The position numbers were made by a program, and so were the translations under genes. The notes under the pieces were generated by a model, which made no database searches, was not told the origin of the DNA, and was given only the letters and a program-made list of their open reading frames with translations. This document shows positions 26,422 through 35,170 of a stretch of DNA of 64,000 nt, one piece after another. The DNA comes from CBDDFQ01 sp965227035 (GTDB lineage: Bacteria > Pseudomonadota > Gammaproteobacteria > Burkholderiales > Burkholderiaceae_C): contig OZ245724.1 of assembly GCA_965227035.1 (NCBI GenBank), forward strand, positions 3,968,001-4,032,000, in the 5' to 3' direction. The stretch's first letter is position 1, and the number at the start of each line of letters is the position of its first letter.

Positions 26422-27408
26422 ATGAAAACATTTTCAGCTTCAGCTTTCCGTCGCATGGCCAGTGCCGTGCTTTTGGGCTTGGTCGCGTCTGCGGCCGTCG
26501 CCCAGTCCGATCAGCCGATCCGCATGCTGGTCGGCTTCGCACCCGGCGGTGTCACCGACCAGGTCGCACGCGTTCTCGCGCAAGGCATGCAAGCGGAACT
26601 GGGTCGGACAGTCGTCGTCGAGAATCGCGCCGGTGCTGGCGGTCAGATCGCGGCGCAGGTGCTCAAGGCGGCCAAGCCCGACGGCAACACGATCTATCTC
26701 ACCAACAGCCACACCACCGCGATGATTCCGTTGACCATGATCAACCCGGGATACGACGCGCAGAAAGACTTCGTGAACGTGGGCATGGTCGCGACCAACC
26801 CCAATTTTTTCATCGTCAACCCTGCAGTGGTCGATGCATCGGTCAACACGATCAAGGATTTCGCCGAATGGGCGAAGAAGAATCCGACTCGAGGAAACAT
26901 CGGTGTTCCCGCGCCCGGCAGCACGCCGGAATTTTCGGTAACCACGATGGCCACCACTTATGGCGCCGATCTGAAAGCTGTTGCCTATCGCGGTGATGCT
27001 CCGCTGGTGCAGGACGTGCTGGGCGGCCAGATTCCCGCAGGAATTGCTGGCGTTGCCACGGCCATGCCGCATATCAAGGCAGGCAAGCTGAAGCTGCTCG
27101 CCGTCGATGGCCCGAGCCGCTTGCCGGATTTCCCAAACATTCCGACCTACACCGAACTTGGCCTCAAGGGTCTTGAAGATGTGATCTTCATCGGTGTGAT
27201 CGCACCTGCGGGCACGCCTTCGGACATCGTCGCCAAGTACAACGCGGCCATTGCCAAGACGGTCGCATCGAAGAGCTTCATCGATCGCTTGAGCGAAGCC
27301 GGCATAGTTCCCAAACCGGGTACGCCCGAAGAGATGGCGCGCATGACCGAGGCCAGCCGTCAATCTAACGCAGCACTCTTGAAAGCGGCGAATTTCAAAC
27401 CTCAATAA
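26422..27408 (+). CDS. Tripartite tricarboxylate transporter (Bug-family) receptor
   Basis: This 328-residue periplasmic binding protein has a signal peptide ending near AVAQS at residue 28. Family landmarks are MLVGFAPGGVTD, VVENRAGAGG and KPDGNTIY, the last diverging from the usual PDGYT. It follows the fused hydantoinase by 48 bases and is probably in the same unit, delivering a cyclic amide or carboxylate. A strong terminator follows at 27455. No membrane partner is present. Confidence 0.91.
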   Translation: MKTFSASAFRRMASAVLLGLVASAAVAQSDQPIRMLVGFAPGGVTDQVARVLAQGMQAELGRTVVVENRAGAGGQIAAQVLKAAKPDGNTIYLTNSHTTAMIPLTMINPGYDAQKDFVNVGMVATNPNFFIVNPAVVDASVNTIKDFAEWAKKNPTRGNIGVPAPGSTPEFSVTTMATTYGADLKAVAYRGDAPLVQDVLGGQIPAGIAGVATAMPHIKAGKLKLLAVDGPSRLPDFPNIPTYTELGLKGLEDVIFIGVIAPAGTPSDIVAKYNAAIAKTVASKSFIDRLSEAGIVPKPGTPEEMARMTEASRQSNAALLKAANFKPQ

Positions 27409-27454
27409 TTTTTCTCACCAGGGCCGATGAGCAGCGACGTTTTCGGCAACCAGG

Positions 27455-27483
27455 AATGGGCGGCTTCGGCCGCCCATTTTTTA
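27455..27483 (+). terminator. Strong Rho-independent terminator with TTCG loop
   Basis: A perfect 10-base stem AATGGGCGGC / GCCGCCCATT closes on a TTCG tetraloop and is followed by TTTT and TTATT. It ends the GntR-hydantoinase-Bug unit just before the ClC gene. Confidence 0.93.
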
Positions 27484-27501
27484 TTGGTTTAATCGGTACC
27501 C

Positions 27502-28890
27502 ATGCCGGTAGAAACTCCGCCCCCGAACACACATCCTGACGACGAGCCACACGTTCCCCGTCGTGGGCGATTCGACCCGGTCATGCCCGCGGCCAACACC
27601 GTCCGGATCTGGACCTGGGCCGCGGTGGTCGGTATAGGTGCCGCTGCAGTGGTGGTGGGATTTCGCTGGGTCATGTACGAAGTCGAGTTCGTTGCAACAG
27701 GCCATCGCGGAGGCCTTGTCGACGCTGCGCTTTCGCTGTCGCCGTGGATGCGGGTCGTGGTTTGCACCAGCGGTGGTCTGCTAGCAGGGCTGGCTCTGTA
27801 TCTCGGTCACAAATGGGCTGCGAACGGACCTCGCGGAGCCAAAAATCTCGACTACATCGATGCAGCGCGCGAAGGACGAGTCGACCTGAACGATCGCACC
27901 ACATTGACCCGCACCGTATCGTCCCTCCTTTCGGTCGGCACAGGCGCCTCTATCGGTCGCGAAGGGCCTATGGTGCAAATGGCAGCGTGGACGAGTTCGT
28001 GGCTGGCCCGGCTGGTCGCCAAGGCGCCGGAAGAGCGAAATACCCTCATGGTTTGCGGCATCGCAGCGGGCATTGCATCTGCTTATCACGCGCCTGTGGC
28101 CGGTGTGGTGTTCGTGCTCGAACTCGCGTTGGGATTTTTCTCGCGCAAGACGGTCGCACCTGTGCTCATCGCATCGGCGTCGGCCAGTGCAATCATTTAC
28201 TGGATAGACGAGCCCAAGCCGCTCTACACCATGCCCGATGTCGCGATGGTTCCACCCAGCCTCTGGATCGCACTGCTGGCGGGAATCGTGTTCGGTGGAA
28301 TCGGCTGGGGCTTTCTCGCATTGCTGGAGCGTGGTCGAAAGTCGTTCGGTCGGATCGACTCGCCGGTGTGGCGATTGGGTCTGGGCGGATTGCTGGTGGG
28401 CATAGTGTCGATGGCTGTGCCACAGGTCTGGGGCAACGGATACAGCGTCGTCTCGCAGATTCTGGATATCTCTCCGGTGTGGCAGGTGCTGGCGCTTATC
28501 TTCCTCGCGAAGGTTGTCGCTACAACTCTAAGTTCTGGAAGCGGTGCAGTAGGCGGCGTATTCACGCCTTCGTTGTTTGTGGGTGCCGCAGCAGGCAGTG
28601 TGCTTGCACAGGTTCTCGCGCAATGGATCCCGGTTGCACTGGTTGGCGATCCACGCATGCTTGCGGTCGTCGGCATGGCTGCGGTTCTGGCGGCTGTCAC
28701 ACACGCGCCACTCATGTCGATCGTCATGGTGCTGGAGATGACCAATCAGTTTCAACTCACGGTACCGGTGATGCTCGCCTGCGGCGTCGCGCACGCCATC
28801 AGCACGCAGTTCGGGGTCAAGCCGCTGTATGGCAATCCGATTGAATTGCCTGCGGCGAGCGAGCAGACGGGCTCTTCGAAAGCGGCGTAA
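27502..28890 (+). CDS. ClC-family chloride channel/antiporter
   Basis: This 462-residue membrane protein of the ClC family has many hydrophobic helices. The selectivity motif GREGP is at residues 152-156, keeping the gating glutamate E154, and GGVFTPS is at 351-357. In the helix aligned with the E. coli FIIEEM segment the sequence reads FVLELA, so the position of the internal proton glutamate (E203) appears to be leucine (L208). This may mean altered or absent proton coupling; the alignment is by eye. No CBS domains follow. It stands alone behind a terminator. Confidence 0.92.
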   Translation: MPVETPPPNTHPDDEPHVPRRGRFDPVMPAANTVRIWTWAAVVGIGAAAVVVGFRWVMYEVEFVATGHRGGLVDAALSLSPWMRVVVCTSGGLLAGLALYLGHKWAANGPRGAKNLDYIDAAREGRVDLNDRTTLTRTVSSLLSVGTGASIGREGPMVQMAAWTSSWLARLVAKAPEERNTLMVCGIAAGIASAYHAPVAGVVFVLELALGFFSRKTVAPVLIASASASAIIYWIDEPKPLYTMPDVAMVPPSLWIALLAGIVFGGIGWGFLALLERGRKSFGRIDSPVWRLGLGGLLVGIVSMAVPQVWGNGYSVVSQILDISPVWQVLALIFLAKVVATTLSSGSGAVGGVFTPSLFVGAAAGSVLAQVLAQWIPVALVGDPRMLAVVGMAAVLAAVTHAPLMSIVMVLEMTNQFQLTVPVMLACGVAHAISTQFGVKPLYGNPIELPAASEQTGSSKAA

Positions 28891-29952
28891 TTACTCGGGC
28901 TTGATACCTGCCGATTTCACGACCTTCGACCACTTGTCCATATCGGTTGCGATGGTCGTTTTCAAGAGCTCAGGGCCACCGGTCCAAATTTCATAGCCCA
29001 GTGGAACCAGGCGCGATCGTGTCTCCGGCGCCTGAAAGATTTCCTGCAATTCGGCAGACATCTGTTGAACGATGGCGGGCGGGGTTCCTGCCGGCGCAAA
29101 TATTCCGTACCAGGCGCTGACTTCGTATCCGGGAACCGACTCCGCGATCGTCGGTACGTTGGGCAAGGATTGAATTCGCTTTGTCTCGCCAATGGCGATG
29201 CCGCGCACTTTGCCGCTGTTGACCATGGGCAAGGCAACGTTGATGGTTGCCCACATCACCTGCACCTGTCCGCTGATGACGTCCGTGATAGCCGGAATGG
29301 ATCCGCGATAAGGGATATGAACCATGTAGGTTCCCGTCATCGATTTGAAAAGCTCGGTGCCCAGATGGTGCGGAGTTCCGATACCTGTCGATGCGTAAGA
29401 GAGCTTTCCGGGATTCGCTTTCGCATACGCGATGAGTTCCGGCATGGTCTTCACTGGAAGATCGTTGTTCACCACGACGTAGAAAGGTGTCGTCGCAATC
29501 ATCGCCACGGGCGCGAGATCGCGTTGCGTATCGAACGGGATTTTCGCGAAGATGAATGGGTTCATCGTCAAGGTATTGGTGCCGAGCAGCAGCGTGTAGC
29601 CGTCGGGCGCAGCCTTCGCAACCATATCTGCGCCGACATTTCCGCCTGCACCGGGACGGTTGTCGACGACGACCGGTTGTCCCCATTTCTCCTGAAACTT
29701 CTGCGAGATGATGCGTGCGAGCAAATCGTTTCCGCCGCCCGCCTGGAACGGCACGATGAGGCGAATCGGCTTCATTGGAAAGGACGGGGCGGGCTGCGTT
29801 TGCGCGAGCGATGCAAGCGTGGTCGCCACGAGGATCGCCGCAGTGAGCAGCCTGCCGAATCCGTCCACGGTGCGAAACTTCGTACCAGTCGAATTTCGTG
29901 AACGGAGGCGCGTCGTGTTCAAGGATGCGGCATCGCGGCGATAGCTACTCAT
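28891..29952 (-). CDS. Tripartite tricarboxylate transporter (Bug-family) receptor
   Basis: The ATG at 29952 gives 353 residues with an unusually long polar N region before the hydrophobic signal (LLTAAILVATTLASLAQ), so a GTG at 29868 is a reasonable alternative start. Motifs IVPFQAGGGND, VVDNRPGAGG and APDGYTLL are present. The ATG lies two bases after the stop of the ThDP enzyme gene, which places the receptor last in the Rieske oxygenase operon. It probably captures the aromatic acid or side-chain acid for that pathway. Confidence 0.9.
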   Translation of the reverse strand: MSSYRRDAASLNTTRLRSRNSTGTKFRTVDGFGRLLTAAILVATTLASLAQTQPAPSFPMKPIRLIVPFQAGGGNDLLARIISQKFQEKWGQPVVVDNRPGAGGNVGADMVAKAAPDGYTLLLGTNTLTMNPFIFAKIPFDTQRDLAPVAMIATTPFYVVVNNDLPVKTMPELIAYAKANPGKLSYASTGIGTPHHLGTELFKSMTGTYMVHIPYRGSIPAITDVISGQVQVMWATINVALPMVNSGKVRGIAIGETKRIQSLPNVPTIAESVPGYEVSAWYGIFAPAGTPPAIVQQMSAELQEIFQAPETRSRLVPLGYEIWTGGPELLKTTIATDMDKWSKVVKSAGIKPE

Positions 29953-29954
29953 CT

Positions 29955-31787
29955 TCAAGTCCGTTTCTGTGAGTTGAGAGATTGCGAGGTCTGCTGGCGA
30001 TTCACATCGCCGCTCATATCGGTGTCGTAGCCTGGCATGACGCAAACGTCTATCACGCATACCTTGCCATCCATTACTGCTTGCAAACCTTGAGCCACGG
30101 CGTCGTCTAGCGAAGCCTTGTCTGTGATTGGGCCGAAGGCGAGTGCGCCCTGCGCCCTTGCGATCGCGGCCAGGTCGATGTCGGGGTCGCTCATGCGCTG
30201 GCCGATCCAGCGGTTCTCTACCGGACGGCCACGTTCTTTCGCGACGCGTTCCTGATGCATCTCGTCGTTGAAAAAAGAGTTGTTGTTCGACACGATCAAA
30301 AGCAGTGGAATGCGGTAGTGGCAGGCGGTCCAGATGGAGGTCACGCCCATGAGGAAATCGCCATCGCCTATGACTCCGATCGGAATGCGGCCGCTGCCTT
30401 GCAAAGCGAGCGCCGCGCCGACGCACATGCCGGGTCCGGATCCGATGCCACCGCCACCGTCCATCCCGAGATAGTCCATCGGATGAGCGAAGTCTCGATA
30501 GCCGCCGTTCCATCCCAACGTCAAGCGAATGAGGCAGATGTCTTTGCCGGCAGTCGCCGTGTTCAGCGTGTTTGCGATGGAGCGATTGCTCAGTTGCGTC
30601 GGTGAGCTTTCAGGAAGTCGTCTGTACGAGATGGCCGGGTTGTCGAATGCAGGAAGTACGAGATCGAGCTTCTTTGCCACTGCCCTGACGAAAGTGTCTG
30701 AATCGCAAGCCAGGAACACGTCCGCATGCGGAAGGCCGAAATATTCTGCGTTCCAGCCGCGATGCAATTGCTGCTCTTGCGACACGTGAATGATATTAGC
30801 CGACGGTGCGGCGCCCCCGAACGATTGTTTCAAGGCACCGGCCAGATCGACCCAGTCCAGGCTCACGATGAGGTCGGCTTCCGCCAGTGTCTTAGCTGCA
30901 GCGGCTTCGAGATAAAAGCTGGGTGGACCCAGATGCAATTCATGGGCAAGAGGAAACGCAGCGCCAAGCTTCATATCGGTGACCACGCGTGCAGAAAACT
31001 TTTCGGCAAATGCGATTCGGCATTGCCAGTCTTCGAAGTTGCGGGAAACACGCCCCATCAAAACAACGATCTTTTTCGACGACGACAACAGCGAGATCGC
31101 CTCTTCCAGCGCCTCCGGGTTTGGAGCGGGCGCAGCCGAGGGCTTGAATCGGCTTTGATCGGGGAGGGGGAGTTTTCCCTCGATCCGCTGCTCCTGCAGC
31201 GACACATCGAGGTTCACATACACCGGCCCTTTTGGAGTTGTGTTCGCGATCTGATTGGCGCGCGAAATTGCTTCGATGGCAGCAGGAACCGACGCCGGCT
31301 GGTCGTCCCACTTCGTGAAGTTGCGAACCACGCCGCCCTGATCGTTGCTTGTGTGAATCCAGTCGATCCAAGGCCGACGCTTGTTCGCGTCTACCGGCCC
31401 GGTTGCGCCTAGCACGACCATCGGAACCCGATCGCACCATGCATTGAAGATGCCCATCGAGCCATGAAGCAGGCCGACGTTGCTGTGAAGGATCACGCCC
31501 ATCGGCCGACCTTTCACTTTCGCGTAGCCGTGCGCAATCGAGACGGCGTTTTCCTCGTGCACGCAAAGCAGCATCTGCGGCTTGCGATTGCCGTTGTAGT
31601 TGACCAGACTGTCGTGCAATCCGCGGAAGCTGGCGCCGGGATTGAGCGTCACGTATTCGAGTTCGATGTTGCGCATCGCCGCGGCCACCATGTCGCTCCC
31701 CCAAACGCGAGCGCCTTCCGGACTCTCGGCCGGAGTTTCGATTGCCGAGAGCGGCAGGTCGTTCGAGGGCGGTGTTGACGTGCTCAT
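29955..31787 (-). CDS. Thiamine-diphosphate enzyme (acetolactate synthase/benzoylformate decarboxylase-like)
   Basis: This 610-residue three-domain ThDP protein has the catalytic glutamate E78 in CVHEENAV, a middle domain at about 225-390, and the cofactor motif from GDGDFLMG (474) to NNN (501-503), with metal ligands in order. Members decarboxylate or ligate 2-oxo acids. It lies between the Rieske oxygenase beta subunit (13 bases upstream) and a Bug receptor, so decarboxylation of an aryl 2-oxo acid or a ring-derived oxo acid is a sensible inference. The exact substrate is not readable. Confidence 0.88.
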   Translation of the reverse strand: MSTSTPPSNDLPLSAIETPAESPEGARVWGSDMVAAAMRNIELEYVTLNPGASFRGLHDSLVNYNGNRKPQMLLCVHEENAVSIAHGYAKVKGRPMGVILHSNVGLLHGSMGIFNAWCDRVPMVVLGATGPVDANKRRPWIDWIHTSNDQGGVVRNFTKWDDQPASVPAAIEAISRANQIANTTPKGPVYVNLDVSLQEQRIEGKLPLPDQSRFKPSAAPAPNPEALEEAISLLSSSKKIVVLMGRVSRNFEDWQCRIAFAEKFSARVVTDMKLGAAFPLAHELHLGPPSFYLEAAAAKTLAEADLIVSLDWVDLAGALKQSFGGAAPSANIIHVSQEQQLHRGWNAEYFGLPHADVFLACDSDTFVRAVAKKLDLVLPAFDNPAISYRRLPESSPTQLSNRSIANTLNTATAGKDICLIRLTLGWNGGYRDFAHPMDYLGMDGGGGIGSGPGMCVGAALALQGSGRIPIGVIGDGDFLMGVTSIWTACHYRIPLLLIVSNNNSFFNDEMHQERVAKERGRPVENRWIGQRMSDPDIDLAAIARAQGALAFGPITDKASLDDAVAQGLQAVMDGKVCVIDVCVMPGYDTDMSGDVNRQQTSQSLNSQKRT

Positions 31788-31800
31788 GGACGGGATCGAT

Positions 31801-32301
31801 TCAGAAAAAGAAAGCGATCCCGTCGAGTTCAGACTCCGAATTGATCAAATCGATTCGCTTGTGCCGGATCTTGTATTCGCCGTTGATCGTCACGAGTTTG
31901 TGCGTGACGTTCGCCGCGAACATGCGTTGACGCTCCTTTCGATACTCGAATAGAACCAGCGTCGAATGAACGTCGATTTCTGCAGCGTCGGGCGGCGATT
32001 GCACCAGCACGTTGCTCACCTGATGCACGGTGCGCGTCAGCGGAAGACGGGCATGCGCACGCGGATGGTTCTGCTGTCTCACTCTAATTTTCATCAAGTG
32101 CTTGTCGTCGTAGATGATCGAGTGAGTGTTGATCGCGTCGGGCTGATTCGCCTCCAGCGGCACCCAGTAGTGGGCGTCGTCGGTGTACAGGTCGAGCCAC
32201 TCGTCGAAAGAAAAGTGATCGAGCAAATAGGCTTCGTACGAGAGAAACTTCTCTATGCGACGCGCGAACAGGTCCTGCTCCAATGCGATATCGGTACTCA
32301 T
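31801..32301 (-). CDS. Ring-hydroxylating dioxygenase beta subunit
   Basis: This 166-residue protein has the SnoaL/NTF2-like fold of aromatic-ring-hydroxylating dioxygenase small subunits. Visible landmarks are FLSYEAYLLDHFSFDEWLDL near the N terminus, DAHYWVP and a DDKHLMKIRV strand, with TRTVHQVSNV further on. It has a structural role in the alpha3beta3 oxygenase. The ATG overlaps the alpha subunit stop (ATGA), so the two are translationally coupled. Confidence 0.9.
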   Translation of the reverse strand: MSTDIALEQDLFARRIEKFLSYEAYLLDHFSFDEWLDLYTDDAHYWVPLEANQPDAINTHSIIYDDKHLMKIRVRQQNHPRAHARLPLTRTVHQVSNVLVQSPPDAAEIDVHSTLVLFEYRKERQRMFAANVTHKLVTINGEYKIRHKRIDLINSESELDGIAFFF

Positions 32302-33632
32302 GCCTTCTCCGTTTTCTGATCGTTGGCGGTCATGTATTTTTTCCAGGCTGCGAATTGATTGCGAATGTGAATTTCGCTAATGCCCGAGCCCCCGCGCTGC
32401 ATTCCGAAGTCATCCGTCCTGTCGTCGCCGAAGCCGCGTCCGATGTAGACCCAATCGCTCAGCTGACCTTCGAGTCCTTCCTGCACGCGTTCGTAAACTT
32501 CCAGATCGTCGGTGAGCACCCACGATGCCGTTCCGTTCACCACGTTGCCGAATGCAATCGTGTCTTCGTAGAGGCGGGCAGGAGCGCCTTTCATCTTGAA
32601 CGAATAGGTGTAGACGACCGTTCTGTCCACCGAGATCGGATGCACGATGCGCAACTGGCGGAACTGGCTCATGAATGAGCAGTTCGGATAAACGATGGAG
32701 TTGAAGCGACTCACCGACAGCACGTCGTGCGTGCGCTCTTCCCCGATGCGTGCGGTGAGCAACTCGGCATATTCCTCGAACACCGGGTTCTTTGCACCGG
32801 CGACAAGGCGCTTGTCGTCGTGGTAGTCGCCCATGAAGCTGTGGCCCTCGCCGGCGGTCCAAAGTCCCAGGTTTTCCCAGACTTCCGAAGATGCTCCGTT
32901 CTGACGCATCTGGCGAATCGAAATGTCCGCCACCTGCGAGTTGGGCGCATCGTGAGCCGCGCTTGCCGCATACACAGACGACGCATGAACGAATGCGGGA
33001 TGAACCGTGTCGTTATGGTTCTCCAGAACCAGTTTCCAGTTGCCGTTGTAGGCGTGCTTGAAGACTCCCCCTGCGATCTCGATTTCACCCGTGGGGGAGC
33101 GATCGACCAGGTCGTCGAACGAAGTCGTGATGTTGCCGAGGAACTCGAGCAGAGGAAGTCCCTCGCTGGCCAGTGACGCGAAGATGAACCCGCGATAGGT
33201 ATCGACGCGGCCCACAGGCGCCAGATTCAAATTGGGATTGCTGGTGGGATCGGTTCCATAGTTCTGCGCAAGCGGAACGAAGCGCAGATTGCCGTTGTTC
33301 TCGAAGGACCAGCCGTGGTACGGACACACGAACTGCTTGGCGTTGCCCTTGTCTTCGTGGCAGACCTTCGCGCCACGATGGGTGCACCGGTTGAACAGGA
33401 CGTTAAGGCTGCCGTCCTCGTGCAGCGACACGATCACCGGTTGCCGCGCCATTTCGGTGCAAAAGTAATCGCCCGGTTTCGACACCTGGCTCTCGTGCCC
33501 CAAAAGCAGCCAGGCTTTGCCGAACAGCTGCTTCATCTCGAGCTCGAAAATAGCGGGGTCGCTGTAAACAGCGCGGTGAATCTTGTCTCCCTGAATCAGG
33601 GATTCGATTTGTTCGGAGCTGAGATTGCTCAT
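32298..33632 (-). CDS. Rieske aromatic-ring-hydroxylating dioxygenase alpha subunit
   Basis: The ATG at 33632 follows GAGG and gives 444 residues. An upstream ATG adds 12 residues without a ribosome site. The Rieske [2Fe-2S] ligands are C83 and H85 (CTHRGA) and C103 and H106 (CPYHGW). The mononuclear iron region reads ENHNDTVHPAFVH, giving the bridging D208 and ligands H211 and H216. This catalytic subunit adds both atoms of oxygen to an aromatic ring or demethylates/decarboxylates it. No ferredoxin or reductase gene occurs in the operon, so electrons must come from elsewhere. Confidence 0.93.
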   Translation of the reverse strand: MSNLSSEQIESLIQGDKIHRAVYSDPAIFELEMKQLFGKAWLLLGHESQVSKPGDYFCTEMARQPVIVSLHEDGSLNVLFNRCTHRGAKVCHEDKGNAKQFVCPYHGWSFENNGNLRFVPLAQNYGTDPTSNPNLNLAPVGRVDTYRGFIFASLASEGLPLLEFLGNITTSFDDLVDRSPTGEIEIAGGVFKHAYNGNWKLVLENHNDTVHPAFVHASSVYAASAAHDAPNSQVADISIRQMRQNGASSEVWENLGLWTAGEGHSFMGDYHDDKRLVAGAKNPVFEEYAELLTARIGEERTHDVLSVSRFNSIVYPNCSFMSQFRQLRIVHPISVDRTVVYTYSFKMKGAPARLYEDTIAFGNVVNGTASWVLTDDLEVYERVQEGLEGQLSDWVYIGRGFGDDRTDDFGMQRGGSGISEIHIRNQFAAWKKYMTANDQKTEKA

Positions 33633-33713
33633 GTGATCCTCATCGTGGTCGAGGGCCGAAGCCGCCAAAAAGCCTACAAACGAAAGGCATTCGGTATTAT
33701 GGGCAGAAGCTCC

Positions 33714-33727
33714 GAATTTGCAAATTC
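33714..33727. promoter_or_regulatory. Perfect 14-base palindrome, candidate TetR operator
   Basis: GAATTTGCAAATTC is a perfect palindrome in the 146-base divergent region between the Rieske alpha gene and the TetR-family gene, placed where it could control both promoters. Confidence 0.6.
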
Positions 33728-33748
33728 ATAGCGTGCCGGTGGGTCTCT

Positions 33749-33764
33749 TGCACGGAATCGTGCA
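33749..33764. promoter_or_regulatory. Second inverted repeat in the TetR/Rieske divergent region
   Basis: TGCACG-GAAT-CGTGCA is a perfect 6-base inverted repeat with a 4-base centre, 14 bases before the TetR start. It may be an alternative or second regulator site. Its sequence differs from the 33714 palindrome, so at most one may be the TetR operator. Confidence 0.45.
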
Positions 33765-33778
33765 GTAGACTTTGCCCT

Positions 33779-34384
33779 ATGGGGCAAGTCAAAAAAACCG
33801 CAGTCATGGAGGCGATTCAAGCAGCGGCTTTCAAGCTGTTCGTCGAGCTGGGATATGCGGGCACTTCCATGCCTCAAATCGCAAAAGCGGCTGGTATCTC
33901 GACCGCAAATGTGTATGTGTACTTCGGCTCAAAGCTCGAAGTCCTCTATTCGATCTACGACCCGTGGATAAGAAGTCGGCTCGATGCCCTGCAGGCCGAA
34001 CTGGCAACCATCGACAACCCGTCCAAGCGCTTATTTACGCTCTTCAAAAGCTATTGGCGCGACATTCCCGCCGAGCATGGCGGATTCGTCAACAACATCA
34101 TCCAGGCGCTTTCGACAGCCGAGCAGGACGATCTCTATCAGCCCGCGTTGGCCGAGTGGATGGAAGAGCGTCTCCGGGAAATGGTGCTGGAGGCGCTGCC
34201 AAAGAATCGCCGGCACCTGATGCGCAAGCCCGCGTTTGCGCATCTCATGTTGATGGCGTTCAACGGGTTCATCGTGTATCACCACATCAATCCGCAGCGA
34301 CCCTGCGACGACGACACCATCGATCTGATGTGCGTCATGTTGCTGGGCGAAGACTTCTCCAGGACAAAGGCCAGACCGCGCTGA
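33779..34384 (+). CDS. TetR-family transcriptional regulator
   Basis: This 201-residue protein has an N-terminal TetR helix-turn-helix in which FVELGYAGTSMPQIAKAAG followed by VYVYFGSK is the classic pattern at residues 20-58. The remaining helical domain would bind ligand. It is divergent from the Rieske oxygenase operon and is the likely repressor of it. The downstream creB-like gene begins within or just after its stop (an ATG overlaps as TGATG), so some read-through into creBC is possible. Confidence 0.9.
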   Translation: MGQVKKTAVMEAIQAAAFKLFVELGYAGTSMPQIAKAAGISTANVYVYFGSKLEVLYSIYDPWIRSRLDALQAELATIDNPSKRLFTLFKSYWRDIPAEHGGFVNNIIQALSTAEQDDLYQPALAEWMEERLREMVLEALPKNRRHLMRKPAFAHLMLMAFNGFIVYHHINPQRPCDDDTIDLMCVMLLGEDFSRTKARPR

Positions 34385-34410
34385 TGCGGTCGTTCGGTAC
34401 GATAGCCTCC

Positions 34411-35163
34411 ATGCTCACCAAGCCTCGCATTCTTGTGGTCGAAGACGAATCCGGCATTGCCGACACGATTCAGTACGTGCTGGCAACGGACGGATTCACG
34501 CCTGTCATCTGTAGCACTGCCCAGCAGGCACTCAAGGAATTCGCGAACGACTTGCCTGCTCTGGCGATCCTCGATGTAGGACTGCCCGATCTCAACGGGT
34601 TTGAATTGTTCAAGCGATTGCACGCCCTTCCAGGCGGCGCAGAAGTACCGATGCTCTTCCTCACGGCGCGAAGCGACGAGATCGATCGCGTGGTAGGTCT
34701 GGAACTCGGCGCGGACGACTACATTGCCAAGCCCTTTTCCCCCAGGGAGCTCGTTGCCCGAGTACGAGGCATTCTGCGAAGAAGCGTCAGGCCGGTTGCC
34801 GTAGCACCGAGTCTCTCGAGTGCAACGCAAGGTGCGTTCCCTGCGGCGAAGTCGGCAGGACCTTTCGTATTGGACGAGGAAAGAAAACAGATCCGGTTCT
34901 ACGGAAGAACGCTGGAGCTATCGCGCTATGAATACGGGTTGTTGCGCGTACTCGTTTTGAAGCCGGGCCGCGTCTACACGCGCGACGAGCTGCTTTCCCG
35001 TGTTTGGGAAGACGGAAGCGGCAGTGCCGACCGCACGGTCGATGCGCATATCAAGACCTTGCGTGCGAAATTGAAAATGATCTACCCGAACGCCGAGCCC
35101 ATTCGAACTTCCCGCGGGTCAGGCTATGCGCTGGCCGAAGACTTACCGCCTGCAATCGGATGA
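34411..35163 (+). CDS. creB: CreB-type response regulator
   Basis: This 250-residue OmpR-class regulator (start 34411; an ATG at 34384 overlapping the TetR stop is the alternative) has a receiver domain with phospho-acceptor D55 in ILDVGLPD, T85 and K107, and a winged-helix DNA-binding domain from about 150. It resembles E. coli CreB segment by segment: VEDESGIADT, DVGLPDLNGFEL, LFLTARSDEIDR, GLELGADDYIAKPFSPRE. The sensor gene follows after 7 bases. An exact CreB tag lies just downstream of the sensor gene. CreB in enterics controls metabolic and envelope genes, including creD. Confidence 0.87.
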   Translation: MLTKPRILVVEDESGIADTIQYVLATDGFTPVICSTAQQALKEFANDLPALAILDVGLPDLNGFELFKRLHALPGGAEVPMLFLTARSDEIDRVVGLELGADDYIAKPFSPRELVARVRGILRRSVRPVAVAPSLSSATQGAFPAAKSAGPFVLDEERKQIRFYGRTLELSRYEYGLLRVLVLKPGRVYTRDELLSRVWEDGSGSADRTVDAHIKTLRAKLKMIYPNAEPIRTSRGSGYALAEDLPPAIG

Positions 35164-35170
35164 TCATCAG

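Noticed and set aside
28891..30513. 540-codon version of the minus-strand Bug receptor
   Set aside because: The extra N-terminal part overlaps the ThDP enzyme in another frame and is not protein-like. The signal peptide starts after 29952.
33772..34410. 463-codon version of the CreB-like regulator
   Set aside because: The upstream portion overlaps the TetR gene in a different frame; the receiver domain starts right after 34411.
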